A DNA stretch of 64,000 bases from Pseudomonadota bacterium. GTDB lineage: Bacteria; Pseudomonadota; Gammaproteobacteria; Steroidobacterales; MnTg04. A program made the position numbers and the translations under genes. The stretch is taken from contig JADFSO010000001.1 in NCBI GenBank assembly GCA_022560735.1, positions 62,001-126,000 on the forward strand. The letters run 5' to 3'. Below are positions 43,520 through 52,798 of the stretch, one piece after another. The notes below the pieces were generated by a model that worked only from the letters and a program-made list of their open reading frames with translations, made no database searches and was not told where the DNA came from. Numbering within the stretch: the first letter of the stretch is position 1; the number at the start of each line of letters is the position of its first letter.

Positions 43520-43954
43520 GGACAAATGATCATGCTGCAGTGCAGCGCGCAAGCCGCGCCCAATTCACTACCGATCCTGCGCCGGCAATGGCGAAGGACC
43601 ATGCGGGGGGCGCGAACCGGGTCATCGGCCTCACGGAGAGGCCCGGCGGCGCGGCCACCGCCTTGGTGAAATATGTGGGCTAACGCCGATGACGCCGGCC
43701 TGGCCAGGCGAGCGGACGATTTCGCGCGGCAATTTTGCGCCTGCTGACACGAAAAGCCCCAAACGACGGGAGCCCGGGCTTTAAGCGACTTGCCGCCGGA
43801 AGCATAAACAGGCAGGATTCGTCTTGAAAAACACAGGCTTGCAAGGAGAAATGGCGCCGGATTTTTATCCATAGGCGCTTTTCCGTTGCGAAATCCGACG
43901 AGCGAAAATAACAGCCTGATAACAATCATGCGAGCACATCATCCGGGGAAGCAA
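43520..43954. other. 435-base intergenic stretch
   Basis: No convincing gene. It contains the structured repeat at 43621-43693 and a 7-base-pair hairpin (AAAGCCC 43753-43759 with GGGCTTT 43776-43782) that could be a weak terminator for plsB. GGGGAAG just upstream of 43955 is the ribosome site of the next gene. Confidence 0.6.
43621..43693. repeat. second copy of a 21-base repeat inside a 73-base hairpin
   Basis: GTCATCGGC (43621-43629) pairs with GCCGATGAC (43685-43693), enclosing a smaller GGCCTC/GAGGCC hairpin and the 21-base sequence CTTGGTGAAATATG-T-GGGCTA (43662-43682), which differs by one base from 35624-35644. Nature unknown; it may be an RNA element or a repetitive extragenic element. 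Confidence 0.5.
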
Positions 43955-45994
43955 ATGAAAACCATACCCACCAACCGGCGCCGTCAGTCGGCACCGTTAC
44001 CAGGCGCGATTCTATTTGTCATGTGCCTGTCCGTATTGCTTGTGTCACCGGCATGGCCGGTTGAATTTGGCGATTCAAACGATGGCTTGTACGGCAGCTG
44101 GGATACCACGATTTCCCTGGGACAGTCATGGCGGGTTCAAAGCCCGGATCTTGAACTGATTGGCCTGGCAAATGGCGGCACGGCGCTTTCATTGAACCAC
44201 GACGACGGTACGCTGAACTACGACACCGGAACGATCAGCCGAGTATTCAAACTCACCACCGAGATTGAAGCGAACTACAAAAATTTCGGATTCTTTGTTC
44301 GTGCGTTCGCCTTTTATGACCAGTGGAACGAAGACGAGGGCACGCTGCGCACGCCTCTGGGCAGGAAGGGAGAGGACCTGGTCAGTAGCGATTTCAGAGT
44401 CCTTGACCTGTATCTGTCGGCCAGGTTTGATCTCGGCGCCATGCCAGCCGAACTGCGCGTCGGCAGCCAGGTACTGAACTGGGGTGAAAGCACCTTTTTC
44501 CCGGGTGGCATCAATATCATCAATCACTTCGATGTTTCGCGTCTGCGTACACCCGGCGCGGAGCTTCGTGAAGCCTTGATCCCGCAAGACCTGGCGTGGC
44601 TGTCGGTGGGCACATCCCAAAATACCAGCCTCGAATTGTTCTACCAGTTCGAGTGGGACAACACCGAGCCGGATCCAACCGGTTCGGCATTCAGCACCAA
44701 TGACTTTGCGGTCGGCGATGGCGAGAAGGTGATGCTGGGTTTTGGCATCTGGAGCGACCTGGGTACGGATTTCTCGCAGTTCAATGGCGGCATCATCGAT
44801 AATTTCAATTTTGTCAACCGCTTGCCTGACCGCGAGGCAGACGACGGAGGCCAGTTCGGCGTGCGTTTCAACTGGTACCTGGATGGCTTGTTCGATGGCA
44901 CCGAGTTTGGTTTTTATTACATCAACTATCACAGCCGCCTGCCCTTTGTGAGCGGTATGACCGGCACGCAGGCAGGAGTCGCCAATGGCACCGGCGCCGG
45001 TACGGCTGTCGGCGGTGCGGCGCAGGCGATCGCATCGGGGCTGGCGCTGAATACGGCGATCGCTGTGGGCACGCAGGCGGGGATCGACGCTGCCGCTGCG
45101 CTGGTGGACGGAAATCTCGACGCCGCGTCAGCGGCCCAGGCCGCGACCATCGGCGCGAATGCCGCATTGCAAGGCGTCGATGCGCTGGCACTGGCCAATG
45201 CCTTTGCGATCAGCGAATACGCCCAGACGGCGGGTTATTTTGTCAATTTCCCCGAAGACATCGAATTGTTTGGCGTGAGTTTCAATACCCAGGTTTTTGG
45301 TATTGCATGGCAGGCCGAGCTGGTATATCGCGACAAGCAGCCGCTGCTGGTCGATGACGTCGAGCTTCTGTTTGCGGCTTTGTCGCCGTTGAACGCGGCA
45401 CTGGGTGCTTTTGGCCAGCTGGGCCCGTTTGGTTTCAGCGAGGAAATCGTCGGTGGCCGTGAGTTTTCGACCTACCAGTTCGATACGACCTTCACCGCGA
45501 TTCTCGGTCCGACGCTGGGCGCCTCGCAAGCCGTGTTGCTGTGGGAGGGCGGTTTGTTTCATGTCAGCGACATGCCGAATCCGGACAGTGGCGGCCCCAA
45601 CGGCTTTGGGCTGCGGCTGAATGGCCCGGGTACCGATATCAGCGGCAACGCATTGCTGTCATCGGCGCATTTTGGCCTGGTCGAAAACCCCGATCGTTTC
45701 GCTTCGGCGACATCCTGGGGCTACCGGCTGGTCGGGCGGCTCGATTATGACTCCCTGATCGGGCCGTGGAACGTCGCACCTCGTTTTGCCTGGGCACACG
45801 ATGTCAACGGCGTGTCACCAGGACCGGGCGGGCTGTTTGTCCAGGGCCGCAAGGCATTTACCTTCGGTGTGGCGGCAACTTATCAAAACACCTGGGTGAT
45901 TGACGCGTCATATACACAATTCTATGGTGCGGGTCATTACAACCTGATCAATGACCGTGACTTTATCTCTCTTAGTGTCAAAACCTCGTTCTGA
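43955..45994 (+). CDS. DUF1302 outer-membrane-type protein
   Basis: 679 residues from ATG 43955 with GGGGAAG upstream. Signal peptide, then GLYGSWDTTISLGQSWRVQ and GGSDFR-type strands expected of the DUF1302 family, ending ...LISLSVKTSF with a C-terminal Phe typical of beta-barrels. An Ala/Gly-rich insert of about 80 residues (around 350-430) interrupts the strand pattern. DUF1302 proteins are predicted outer-membrane channels of hydrophobic-compound systems. First of four same-strand genes with DUF1329, YCF48-like and RND/MMPL products. Confidence 0.82.
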   Translation: MKTIPTNRRRQSAPLPGAILFVMCLSVLLVSPAWPVEFGDSNDGLYGSWDTTISLGQSWRVQSPDLELIGLANGGTALSLNHDDGTLNYDTGTISRVFKLTTEIEANYKNFGFFVRAFAFYDQWNEDEGTLRTPLGRKGEDLVSSDFRVLDLYLSARFDLGAMPAELRVGSQVLNWGESTFFPGGINIINHFDVSRLRTPGAELREALIPQDLAWLSVGTSQNTSLELFYQFEWDNTEPDPTGSAFSTNDFAVGDGEKVMLGFGIWSDLGTDFSQFNGGIIDNFNFVNRLPDREADDGGQFGVRFNWYLDGLFDGTEFGFYYINYHSRLPFVSGMTGTQAGVANGTGAGTAVGGAAQAIASGLALNTAIAVGTQAGIDAAAALVDGNLDAASAAQAATIGANAALQGVDALALANAFAISEYAQTAGYFVNFPEDIELFGVSFNTQVFGIAWQAELVYRDKQPLLVDDVELLFAALSPLNAALGAFGQLGPFGFSEEIVGGREFSTYQFDTTFTAILGPTLGASQAVLLWEGGLFHVSDMPNPDSGGPNGFGLRLNGPGTDISGNALLSSAHFGLVENPDRFASATSWGYRLVGRLDYDSLIGPWNVAPRFAWAHDVNGVSPGPGGLFVQGRKAFTFGVAATYQNTWVIDASYTQFYGAGHYNLINDRDFISLSVKTSF

Positions 45995-46025
45995 GTCGCT
46001 GAACCTGGAAAACGGAGTCAAAGAA

Positions 46026-47408
46026 ATGATGAAAAAACTACTGATTGTTGCAGGTACAGCCGCTTTTTTGAGTCTGGTCACCGCCAGCATCCATGCCGAA
46101 GCGACGGCGGAACAAGTCGCCTCGCTGGGTGGAGATACCTATACGCCATATGGCGCTATCAGGGCCGGTAACGCCGATGGCTCCATCCCGGAATGGACCG
46201 GTGGACTGACCTCGGCGGCGGACGCCGGGTTTCCGGATTTCAAAACCGGTGGTCATCACCCCGACCCTTATGCAAACGACGATGTGCTTTACACGATCAA
46301 TGCGCAGAACATGGGCCAGTATGCGGAGCTGATGACCGTGGGCCAGAAAGCCATGATGCAGGCCTATCCGGATACTTTTTTCATGAAGGTGTATCCGAGC
46401 CGAAGGAGTGCGGCCTTTCCACAGCGTATTTACGATGCGACCAAATTGACCGCGGCAAGCGCGCGACTGATTCCGAGTGGTAACGGCGTGACCGGCGCGG
46501 TCATCGGCATTCCATTTCCGTTCCCGAAAAACGGGCTCGAGGCGATCTGGAATCATATCCTGCGTTATCGCGCGGAAAAAGCGTACCGGTCGATCGGGCA
46601 GGCGGCGGTAACAGCGGGCGGCAAATACACCGTCGTCAAGTTTGCCGACAAGTATATCGCCAACTACAGCCTCCCCGGGATGACCGAGGAAGCGATGGAC
46701 AACGTGATGATTTACTTCATGCAGAAAATCAGTTCACCGGCGCGGCTGGCTGGCCAGGTGCTGCTGGTGCACGAAACCATGGACCAGGATCGTGAGCCGC
46801 GCCGCGCATGGCTGTACAACCCGGGACAACGCCGGGTCAGGCGCGCGCCGAACGTGGCGTTCGACAGCCCGCGAACGGCATCTGACGGGCTTTCCACCAG
46901 TGATCAGTTTGATATGTATAACGGCAGTCCCGAACGATACAACTGGACGCTGGTTGGCAAGAAAGAAATGCTGATTCCCTATAACTCCTACAAGATTCAC
47001 AGCAAGGATTTAACCTATAAGGATGTCTTGCGTGCCAGCCACATCAACCAGGAGCATGCCCGCTACGAGAAACATCGCGTGTGGGTGGTCGATGCAGTCG
47101 TCAAGCCTGGCTCGCGGCATCTTTACAAGCGGCGCACATTTTTTATAGACGAAGATTCCTGGCAAGTGATGGCGGTGGACTGCTATGACAACCGCGACCA
47201 GATCTGGCGAGTCCAGGAAGGGCATTCGATCAATTATTACGATCAACCGTCATTCTGGACGACCCTGGAACTCACGATCGACCTGCAATCCAAACGATAC
47301 CTGGCGATCGGTTTGAACAACGAAGAACCGAATACCTATATTTTCGGTGCGGACCTGAAGCAAAGCGATTTCTCGATCAGCGCATTGCGTCGGGCAGGTA
47401 CCCGCTAG
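46026..47408 (+). CDS. DUF1329 exported protein
   Basis: 460 residues from ATG 46026 (MMKKLLIVAGTAAF...), with signal peptide ending SIHAEA. Conserved phrases TPYGAIRAGNADGSIPEWTGGL and GQRRVRRAPNVAFD fit the DUF1329 family, which appears related to the LolA/LolB lipoprotein-carrier fold. It is likely a periplasmic carrier working with the adjacent DUF1302 channel, 31 bases upstream. Ligand not known. Confidence 0.85.
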   Translation: MMKKLLIVAGTAAFLSLVTASIHAEATAEQVASLGGDTYTPYGAIRAGNADGSIPEWTGGLTSAADAGFPDFKTGGHHPDPYANDDVLYTINAQNMGQYAELMTVGQKAMMQAYPDTFFMKVYPSRRSAAFPQRIYDATKLTAASARLIPSGNGVTGAVIGIPFPFPKNGLEAIWNHILRYRAEKAYRSIGQAAVTAGGKYTVVKFADKYIANYSLPGMTEEAMDNVMIYFMQKISSPARLAGQVLLVHETMDQDREPRRAWLYNPGQRRVRRAPNVAFDSPRTASDGLSTSDQFDMYNGSPERYNWTLVGKKEMLIPYNSYKIHSKDLTYKDVLRASHINQEHARYEKHRVWVVDAVVKPGSRHLYKRRTFFIDEDSWQVMAVDCYDNRDQIWRVQEGHSINYYDQPSFWTTLELTIDLQSKRYLAIGLNNEEPNTYIFGADLKQSDFSISALRRAGTR

Positions 47409-47459
47409 CGGCCGTTCCGGGCGGTTTCGGCTTTGCCCCTGTACGCTCGCTTGCCGCGC

Positions 47460-48506
47460 ATGAAATCAGTCCTGTTCACGTTTACGATGGCGGTTTGCGC
47501 CTGCTTTTGTGCGTTTGCTCCTGCGCTCGCCGATGAGCCGGCATTTGGCGACCGCTGGTCGGAGCCGGCCAGGCTGGCCAGCCAGGATTTGCTGCTGGCC
47601 ATCGATGGGGTATCCGGCGGGCTGGTCGTTGCCGGGGCGCGTGGCCATATATTGTTTAGCGGCGACCAGGGCGTATCCTGGCAGCAATCCAGCGTGCCGT
47701 CACGTGCCACGCTGACCGGCGTCGATTTTGTGACGCTCGATATCGGCTGGGCGGTCGGTCATGACTCCATCATTTTGCATACCGACGATGGCGGTGAAAC
47801 CTGGGCCATACAAAACCACGACCCCGCTGCCGAAACACCCTTTCTCGATGTCTGGTTTGCCGATGAGCGGAACGGGATTGCCATCGGGGCATACGGCCTG
47901 ATGCTGGCAACCAGCGATGCCGGGACAAACTGGGAACGAGTGACGTTTGAGCCGGTGACGGCGGCCGCGCCGGGCGATGAAGCGGAGGCAGAGGACGCCT
48001 GGTGGGAATCGGACATGGGTAGTGATTACCACCTGAACGACATCATGGAGACCCGTGACCGGCATCTGTTTATCGCTGCCGAAGCCGGCAACATCTACCG
48101 CTCCGATGACCTGGGCGCAAACTGGCTGACGGTTTCGCCCGCTTACGAGGGTTCCTTTTTTGGTGTTTTTGAAGCGGAGGCCGGACGGGTTTTCGCGGTC
48201 GGGTTGCGCGGCAATCTGTATTACACCGATGATCTTGGAGCGAGTTGGGTACACGTCGAGCTGCCGACGATTGCCACGCTGAACAGCGGCATTCGACTCG
48301 TCGATGGAACGATCCTGGTGACCGGTCTGGGTGGCGCCGTACTGGTGAGTCGGGACAACGGGGACAGTTTCGAGCTGCACACCCAGGAAAATCGCAAGGG
48401 AATCCAGACCGCATTCCAGCTTGATGACGGCAGCGTGATGCTGGTCGGTGAGGCCGGTGTCGATACGCTGGTACTTGGCACCGGCGGAGGCGGGAACAGT
48501 GACTGA
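47460..48506 (+). CDS. YCF48-like beta-propeller protein
   Basis: 348 residues from ATG 47460. Signal peptide with ALADEP cleavage site, then repeated Asp-box/BNR-type blades (LFSGDQGVSWQ, LHTDDGGETWA, LATSDAGTNWE, YRSDDLGANWL, YYTDDLGASWV, LVSRDNGDSFE), resembling the photosystem II assembly factor Ycf48. In proteobacteria such genes often accompany DUF1302, DUF1329 and RND genes, where the propeller may be a chaperone or periplasmic adaptor. Its stop overlaps the start of the RND gene. Confidence 0.85.
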   Translation: MKSVLFTFTMAVCACFCAFAPALADEPAFGDRWSEPARLASQDLLLAIDGVSGGLVVAGARGHILFSGDQGVSWQQSSVPSRATLTGVDFVTLDIGWAVGHDSIILHTDDGGETWAIQNHDPAAETPFLDVWFADERNGIAIGAYGLMLATSDAGTNWERVTFEPVTAAAPGDEAEAEDAWWESDMGSDYHLNDIMETRDRHLFIAAEAGNIYRSDDLGANWLTVSPAYEGSFFGVFEAEAGRVFAVGLRGNLYYTDDLGASWVHVELPTIATLNSGIRLVDGTILVTGLGGAVLVSRDNGDSFELHTQENRKGIQTAFQLDDGSVMLVGEAGVDTLVLGTGGGGNSD

Positions 48507-50883
48507 AACGGGTCCTATCGCCGCCATCGAGAACTTTATTTTCGGCCGTCGCCGGTGGGTCATCGCGTTCTTCGTCATAACCACTGTGTTCATGCTTTTC
48601 TCGGCGGTGACCAAGCTGGCCATCGATGCCGGGTTCGACAAGATGGTGCCGATGAAGCATGACTACATGCGGACCTACTCCGAGCACCGGCAGGAATTTG
48701 GTGGCGCCAACCGCGTCCTGATCGCGCTGGTGGCGGATGGCGACGACATATTCACCCCCAGGTTTTTTGAAGCGCTGCGGGTCGCGACCGACGAAGTCTT
48801 TTTTATCGCTGGCGTGGATCGGGCGGCCGTACAGTCGGTGTGGACGCCCAACGTGCGCTACACCGAGGTCGTCGAAGATGGGGTCCGGGGTGGTCCGGTC
48901 ATCCCATCCGATTACACGCCCGATGCCATCGGCCTGGCCAAAGTCAGGGAAAATATCCTCAAGGCGGGCATCGTCGGCCGACTGGTCGCCAACGATTTTT
49001 CGGCGGCGATAATCAGCGCGCAATTGCTGGAAACCAACCCCGAAACCGGGGAGAAACTCGACCTGGTCAGGGTTTCGCATGATCTGGATGAGATGGTCAG
49101 GGCCAGGATTCTCGATGACCCGGAATTTGCGGGCATCGAGGTCAACATTATCGGTTTCGCCAAGGTGGTTGGCGACATAGCGGATGGCACCGGTCGAGTC
49201 CTGTTGTTTTTCCTGATCGCGGCGCTGATTACCGCGGTACTGGTTTATTTGTATTGCCAGTCGTTGAGAATCACGCTGATCCCGCTTTTATGTTCCCTGA
49301 TCGCCGTGGTCTGGCAACTGGGTTCGCTGACCTTGCTGGGGTATGGCATCGACCCGATGGGCATCCTGGTGCCGTTCCTGGTGTTTGCGATCGGGGTCAG
49401 CCATGGCGTGCAAATGATCAGTTCGGTCGGCGCCGAGTTGCACAAGGGCGCGAACTGCCTGGACGCCGCCCGGATCAGTTTCCGCCGCCTGCTGGTGCCC
49501 GGCGGAATCGCCCTGGCCAGCGATACGATCGGGTTCATCACGATTCTTCTGATACCGGTCCGGGTGATCCAGGAAATGGCGATTACCGCGAGCCTGGGTG
49601 TGGCCGCGATCATACTGACCAACCTGGTCTTGCTGCCGGTCCTGATTTCCCATTTGAATCTCGGCGAGGATTACCGCGAGCGCCTGCGCCAGCGGTCGGA
49701 ACGACTCAGGGTTATCTGGGTCCGGCTGGCCGGCATTACCGACCGCAAGCCGGCTGCGATCATGCTGGCGATCGCGGGCGTACTGCTGGTATTTGGCTAT
49801 TGGAAAGGATCGGAAGTCAAAATCGGCGATCTGCACAAGGGCGTGCCGGAATTGCGCGCGGAATCGACCTATAACCTGGATAGCGCGTCCATCACCGACA
49901 GGTTCTCGATCGGTGTCGATATCATCTCGATCATTGTAGAAACGCCGGTACAAGGCTGCGTCCAGTATGAGGTCATGACCGCAATCGATGAATTCGCCTG
50001 GCACATGCGGAATGTCGAAGGCGTGCAGGGTGTCATCACCCTGCCGATGATTTCCAAGATCATCAATACCGGCTGGAACGAAGGAAATCTGAAGTGGCGG
50101 GTGCTGTCGCGGAACGAGGCGATCCTGGTTCAGTCGGTCGCCTATGTCGAAACCAGTACCGGGTTGTTGAATAGTAACTGCGATGTGATGCCGGTGATGA
50201 TATTTACCACCGATCATAAGGCCGCAACGATCGAAAATATTGTCGCGGAATTCAAGGCTTATGTGGCAGCCAATCCAACCGACGGGGTCAGCATTCGGCT
50301 GGCCAACGAAGACGACGACGTGAAGTTTCGCCTGGCGGCCGGCAATGTGGGCGTGATGGCGGCGACCAACGAAGAAGTGTCGCAGGCCCAGTTCCCCATA
50401 CTGATGGGTGTATTCGCCGCAATCATCCTGTTGTGCTGGGTCACGTTCCGTTCGCTGCGCGCCGTGCTTTGCATTGTTTTACCGCTGGGGCTGGTTTCCC
50501 TGCTCGCTTACGCATTGATGGCCATTTTGGAAATTGGCTTGAAAATCAATACCTTGCCGGTAGTCGCGCTGGGTGTTGGCGTGGGCGTGGACTACGGAAT
50601 TTATATTTTCCACCGCATGCAGGAGTTCCTGAAACGAGGAGAAACATTGCACGCGGCATTTCTGGATACCTTGTCGGTAACCGGCAACGGCGTCGTATTT
50701 ACTGCGGTTACTCTTGGGGTGGGCGTTGCGACCTGGATATTTTCCCCGTTGAAGTTCCAGGCGGATATGGGAATCCTGCTGACCTTCATGTTCCTGGTGA
50801 ACATGCTGGGTGCCATTTTCCTGTTGCCGGCGCTGGCGGCCTGGCTGTTTCCGGAAAATAGCCGGGAAAGCCGGGTTCGCTGA
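48499..50883 (+). CDS. RND/MMPL-type transporter
   Basis: 794 residues from GTG 48499 (8-base overlap with the preceding stop, GGAGG upstream). Two repeats, each with a helix, a large periplasmic domain and a bundle of helices (LLFFLIAALITAVLVYLY; GILVPFLVFAIGVSHGVQM; LPVVALGVGVGVDYGIYIFHRM), as in MMPL/HpnN hydrophobe exporters. Likely exports or moves a lipid or hydrophobic compound together with the DUF1302, DUF1329 and YCF48-like proteins. Confidence 0.88.
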   Translation: MTETGPIAAIENFIFGRRRWVIAFFVITTVFMLFSAVTKLAIDAGFDKMVPMKHDYMRTYSEHRQEFGGANRVLIALVADGDDIFTPRFFEALRVATDEVFFIAGVDRAAVQSVWTPNVRYTEVVEDGVRGGPVIPSDYTPDAIGLAKVRENILKAGIVGRLVANDFSAAIISAQLLETNPETGEKLDLVRVSHDLDEMVRARILDDPEFAGIEVNIIGFAKVVGDIADGTGRVLLFFLIAALITAVLVYLYCQSLRITLIPLLCSLIAVVWQLGSLTLLGYGIDPMGILVPFLVFAIGVSHGVQMISSVGAELHKGANCLDAARISFRRLLVPGGIALASDTIGFITILLIPVRVIQEMAITASLGVAAIILTNLVLLPVLISHLNLGEDYRERLRQRSERLRVIWVRLAGITDRKPAAIMLAIAGVLLVFGYWKGSEVKIGDLHKGVPELRAESTYNLDSASITDRFSIGVDIISIIVETPVQGCVQYEVMTAIDEFAWHMRNVEGVQGVITLPMISKIINTGWNEGNLKWRVLSRNEAILVQSVAYVETSTGLLNSNCDVMPVMIFTTDHKAATIENIVAEFKAYVAANPTDGVSIRLANEDDDVKFRLAAGNVGVMAATNEEVSQAQFPILMGVFAAIILLCWVTFRSLRAVLCIVLPLGLVSLLAYALMAILEIGLKINTLPVVALGVGVGVDYGIYIFHRMQEFLKRGETLHAAFLDTLSVTGNGVVFTAVTLGVGVATWIFSPLKFQADMGILLTFMFLVNMLGAIFLLPALAAWLFPENSRESRVR

Positions 50884-50891
50884 CTCGCAGT

Positions 50892-51107
50892 TCAGGCGTT
50901 CAGATCCGGTATCATTTCACTTTGCAGGCGCTCGATCGAATCCTTGATCAGCAGCTTTCTTTTCTTTAGCCGCTTTAACATCAATTGATCGACGAATGGG
51001 TCCTGTGCCAGCCTGACGATGACTTCATCGAGATCGCGGTGCTCCATCCGCAACAGTTTCAGCTTGCGTAATTTACCGAAGGCCTCGGTGTTGATTTTAT
51101 CGTCCAT
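50892..51107 (-). CDS. YdcH family protein (DUF465)
   Basis: 71 residues from ATG 51107. Helical, with DPFVDQLMLKRLKKRKLLIKDSI, the charged core of the DUF465/YdcH family. Function unknown. Convergent with the RND gene, stops 8 bases apart. Second family member in the window, distinct in sequence from the one at 5302-5571. Confidence 0.82.
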   Translation of the reverse strand: MDDKINTEAFGKLRKLKLLRMEHRDLDEVIVRLAQDPFVDQLMLKRLKKRKLLIKDSIERLQSEMIPDLNA

Positions 51108-51176
51108 GGTCGAAAATCGATTGCATGTTCAAAGCTTAGACAACTTGCTGGCCCGATGCCATGCGGGCAGGCTGAA

Positions 51177-51980
51177 TTAACTCAGCAGCCGCGGCCAATC
51201 CACCGAGCTGTCACCAAAAACCAGGAAGTTTGGGTTTAGCAGATCGGCCTTTTGGTTGTATCGAATAGCCTCGCCGTCGATATCGGTCATTTGTCCGCCC
51301 GCAAATTCGACCACCGCCTGGGCCGCTGCCGTGTCCCACTCCGATGTGGGGCCAAGCCGGGGGTAGATATCGGCGCTGCCATCGGCAACCAGGCAGATTT
51401 TCAGGGAACTGCCCATCGGAACGAGTTCGTAGTCTCCCAGGCGCTCCAGGAAGGCGTCCAGGCTGCTTCCGCGATGCGACTTGGAGCCGACGACCCGGAC
51501 CGGCCGGCCACAACTCGGGCTGGCCTGGATACTCACCGGCTCCTCTCCGGGATCCTGGCGCCAGGCGCCGGATTCCCGGCAGGCGTAGTAATCGCGCCCG
51601 CTGACCGGAACGTGGACCACACCGAGTACCGGCCGGTGATCATCGATCAGCGCGATATTCACGGTAAACTCGTCGTTGCGGTTAACAAACTCCTTCGTTC
51701 CATCCAGAGGATCGACCAGCCAGTAACGCGACCACCCGGACCGGGTTGCAAAATCCATTACCGCGGACTCTTCCGACAATATCGGCCAGCCTGGCGTCAG
51801 TTTTTTCAAACCGGTCAGGATGGTGTCGTGGGCGGCCAGGTCGGCGGCCGTCAATGGTGAGGTGTCCGCCTTGGTCTGAACGTCAAAATCGGTCTCATAG
51901 ACGGCCAGGATTCGCTCGCCGGCCTGGCGGGCGATTTTGACGATCCCGGGCAGCAAAGAGCCGATTTCTTTCTCGTTCAT
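51177..51980 (-). CDS. cysQ: 3'(2'),5'-bisphosphate nucleotidase
   Basis: 267 residues from ATG 51980 (MNEKEIGSLLPGIV). Inositol-monophosphatase-fold metal sites LSEES, DPLDGTKEF and WDTAAAQA. CysQ removes the 3'-phosphate from PAP produced during sulfate assimilation, recycling it to AMP; cytoplasmic, magnesium dependent. Divergent from the HAD phosphatase gene at 52049, the pairing seen in other gammaproteobacteria. Confidence 0.9.
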   Translation of the reverse strand: MNEKEIGSLLPGIVKIARQAGERILAVYETDFDVQTKADTSPLTAADLAAHDTILTGLKKLTPGWPILSEESAVMDFATRSGWSRYWLVDPLDGTKEFVNRNDEFTVNIALIDDHRPVLGVVHVPVSGRDYYACRESGAWRQDPGEEPVSIQASPSCGRPVRVVGSKSHRGSSLDAFLERLGDYELVPMGSSLKICLVADGSADIYPRLGPTSEWDTAAAQAVVEFAGGQMTDIDGEAIRYNQKADLLNPNFLVFGDSSVDWPRLLS

Positions 51981-52048
51981 GGATTTCTCAGGGACTCGAT
52001 TGAATGGTGTGCAAGGGTATACCATCCATCATCCATGGAATACCTGCG

Positions 52049-52729
52049 ATGACAAGCGGCAACGCCAGCGTGCCCGACTGGGGGCAGACCGATACCGTGC
52101 TCCTCGATATGGATGGCACGGTGCTCGATTTGCGTTTTGACAACCTGTTCTGGCGGGAGACCGTGCCGCGGCGTTATGCGGAACTGAATGGCATCGGTTT
52201 TGCACACGCTCTCGAGAAACTTGAGCCAAGGTATTTCGAGAAACAGGGGACCCTGGACTGGTATTGCCTGGATTTCTGGAGCGCCGAACTCGGCATCAAC
52301 CTTGAGCAACTCAAGACCGAGGTCGAGCAGCATATCGTGTACCTGCCCGGGGCCCTGGATTTTCTGCGCTGGCTGGGGCGAACCGGCAAGCGCATCGTCC
52401 TGGTGACCAACGCCCACCAGGACAGCCTCAGGCTGAAGATCAAACGCACGGGTCTGGATCGGCATTTCGATGCGCTGTTTACTGCGCACGAATTTGGTTT
52501 GCCAAAGGAATACCCGGAGTTCTGGGGGCGTTTCGCCAGGCAGGAACGATTTGATCCAGCCAGGACCCTTTTCGTCGACGACAGCCTGCCGGTGCTGCGC
52601 GCGGCGAGGGATTTCGGGATCAAACAGCTTTTTGCGGTCAGCCGGCCGGACTCGGGCGCAGCGGGCCAGGACACGGCCGAGTTTCCTGCCATCGAAGACT
52701 TGTCGGCCCTGCTCGGGCCGAGGCCATAG
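52049..52729 (+). CDS. yrfG: HAD hydrolase, GMP/IMP nucleotidase YrfG-like
   Basis: 226 residues from ATG 52049 (an ATG at 52004 lies close to the opposing cysQ leader). HAD motif I LLDMDGTVLDL (residues 16-26 or so), motif II VLVTNAHQ, motif IV LFVDDSLPVL. YrfG dephosphorylates purine nucleotides in vitro. Convergent with the rhlB gene. Confidence 0.82.
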   Translation: MTSGNASVPDWGQTDTVLLDMDGTVLDLRFDNLFWRETVPRRYAELNGIGFAHALEKLEPRYFEKQGTLDWYCLDFWSAELGINLEQLKTEVEQHIVYLPGALDFLRWLGRTGKRIVLVTNAHQDSLRLKIKRTGLDRHFDALFTAHEFGLPKEYPEFWGRFARQERFDPARTLFVDDSLPVLRAARDFGIKQLFAVSRPDSGAAGQDTAEFPAIEDLSALLGPRP

Positions 52730-52798
52730 CTGGCAGTCGCTGGCCAGCATGGGTGGCCGCGGTGGCTTTTGAGTTGGCTGGATACAGCCTGCGCCGGG

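Noticed and set aside
43753-43782. Hairpin as a definite plsB terminator
   Set aside because: The stem is 7 base pairs with a 16-base loop and only three T after it, so it is too weak to call.
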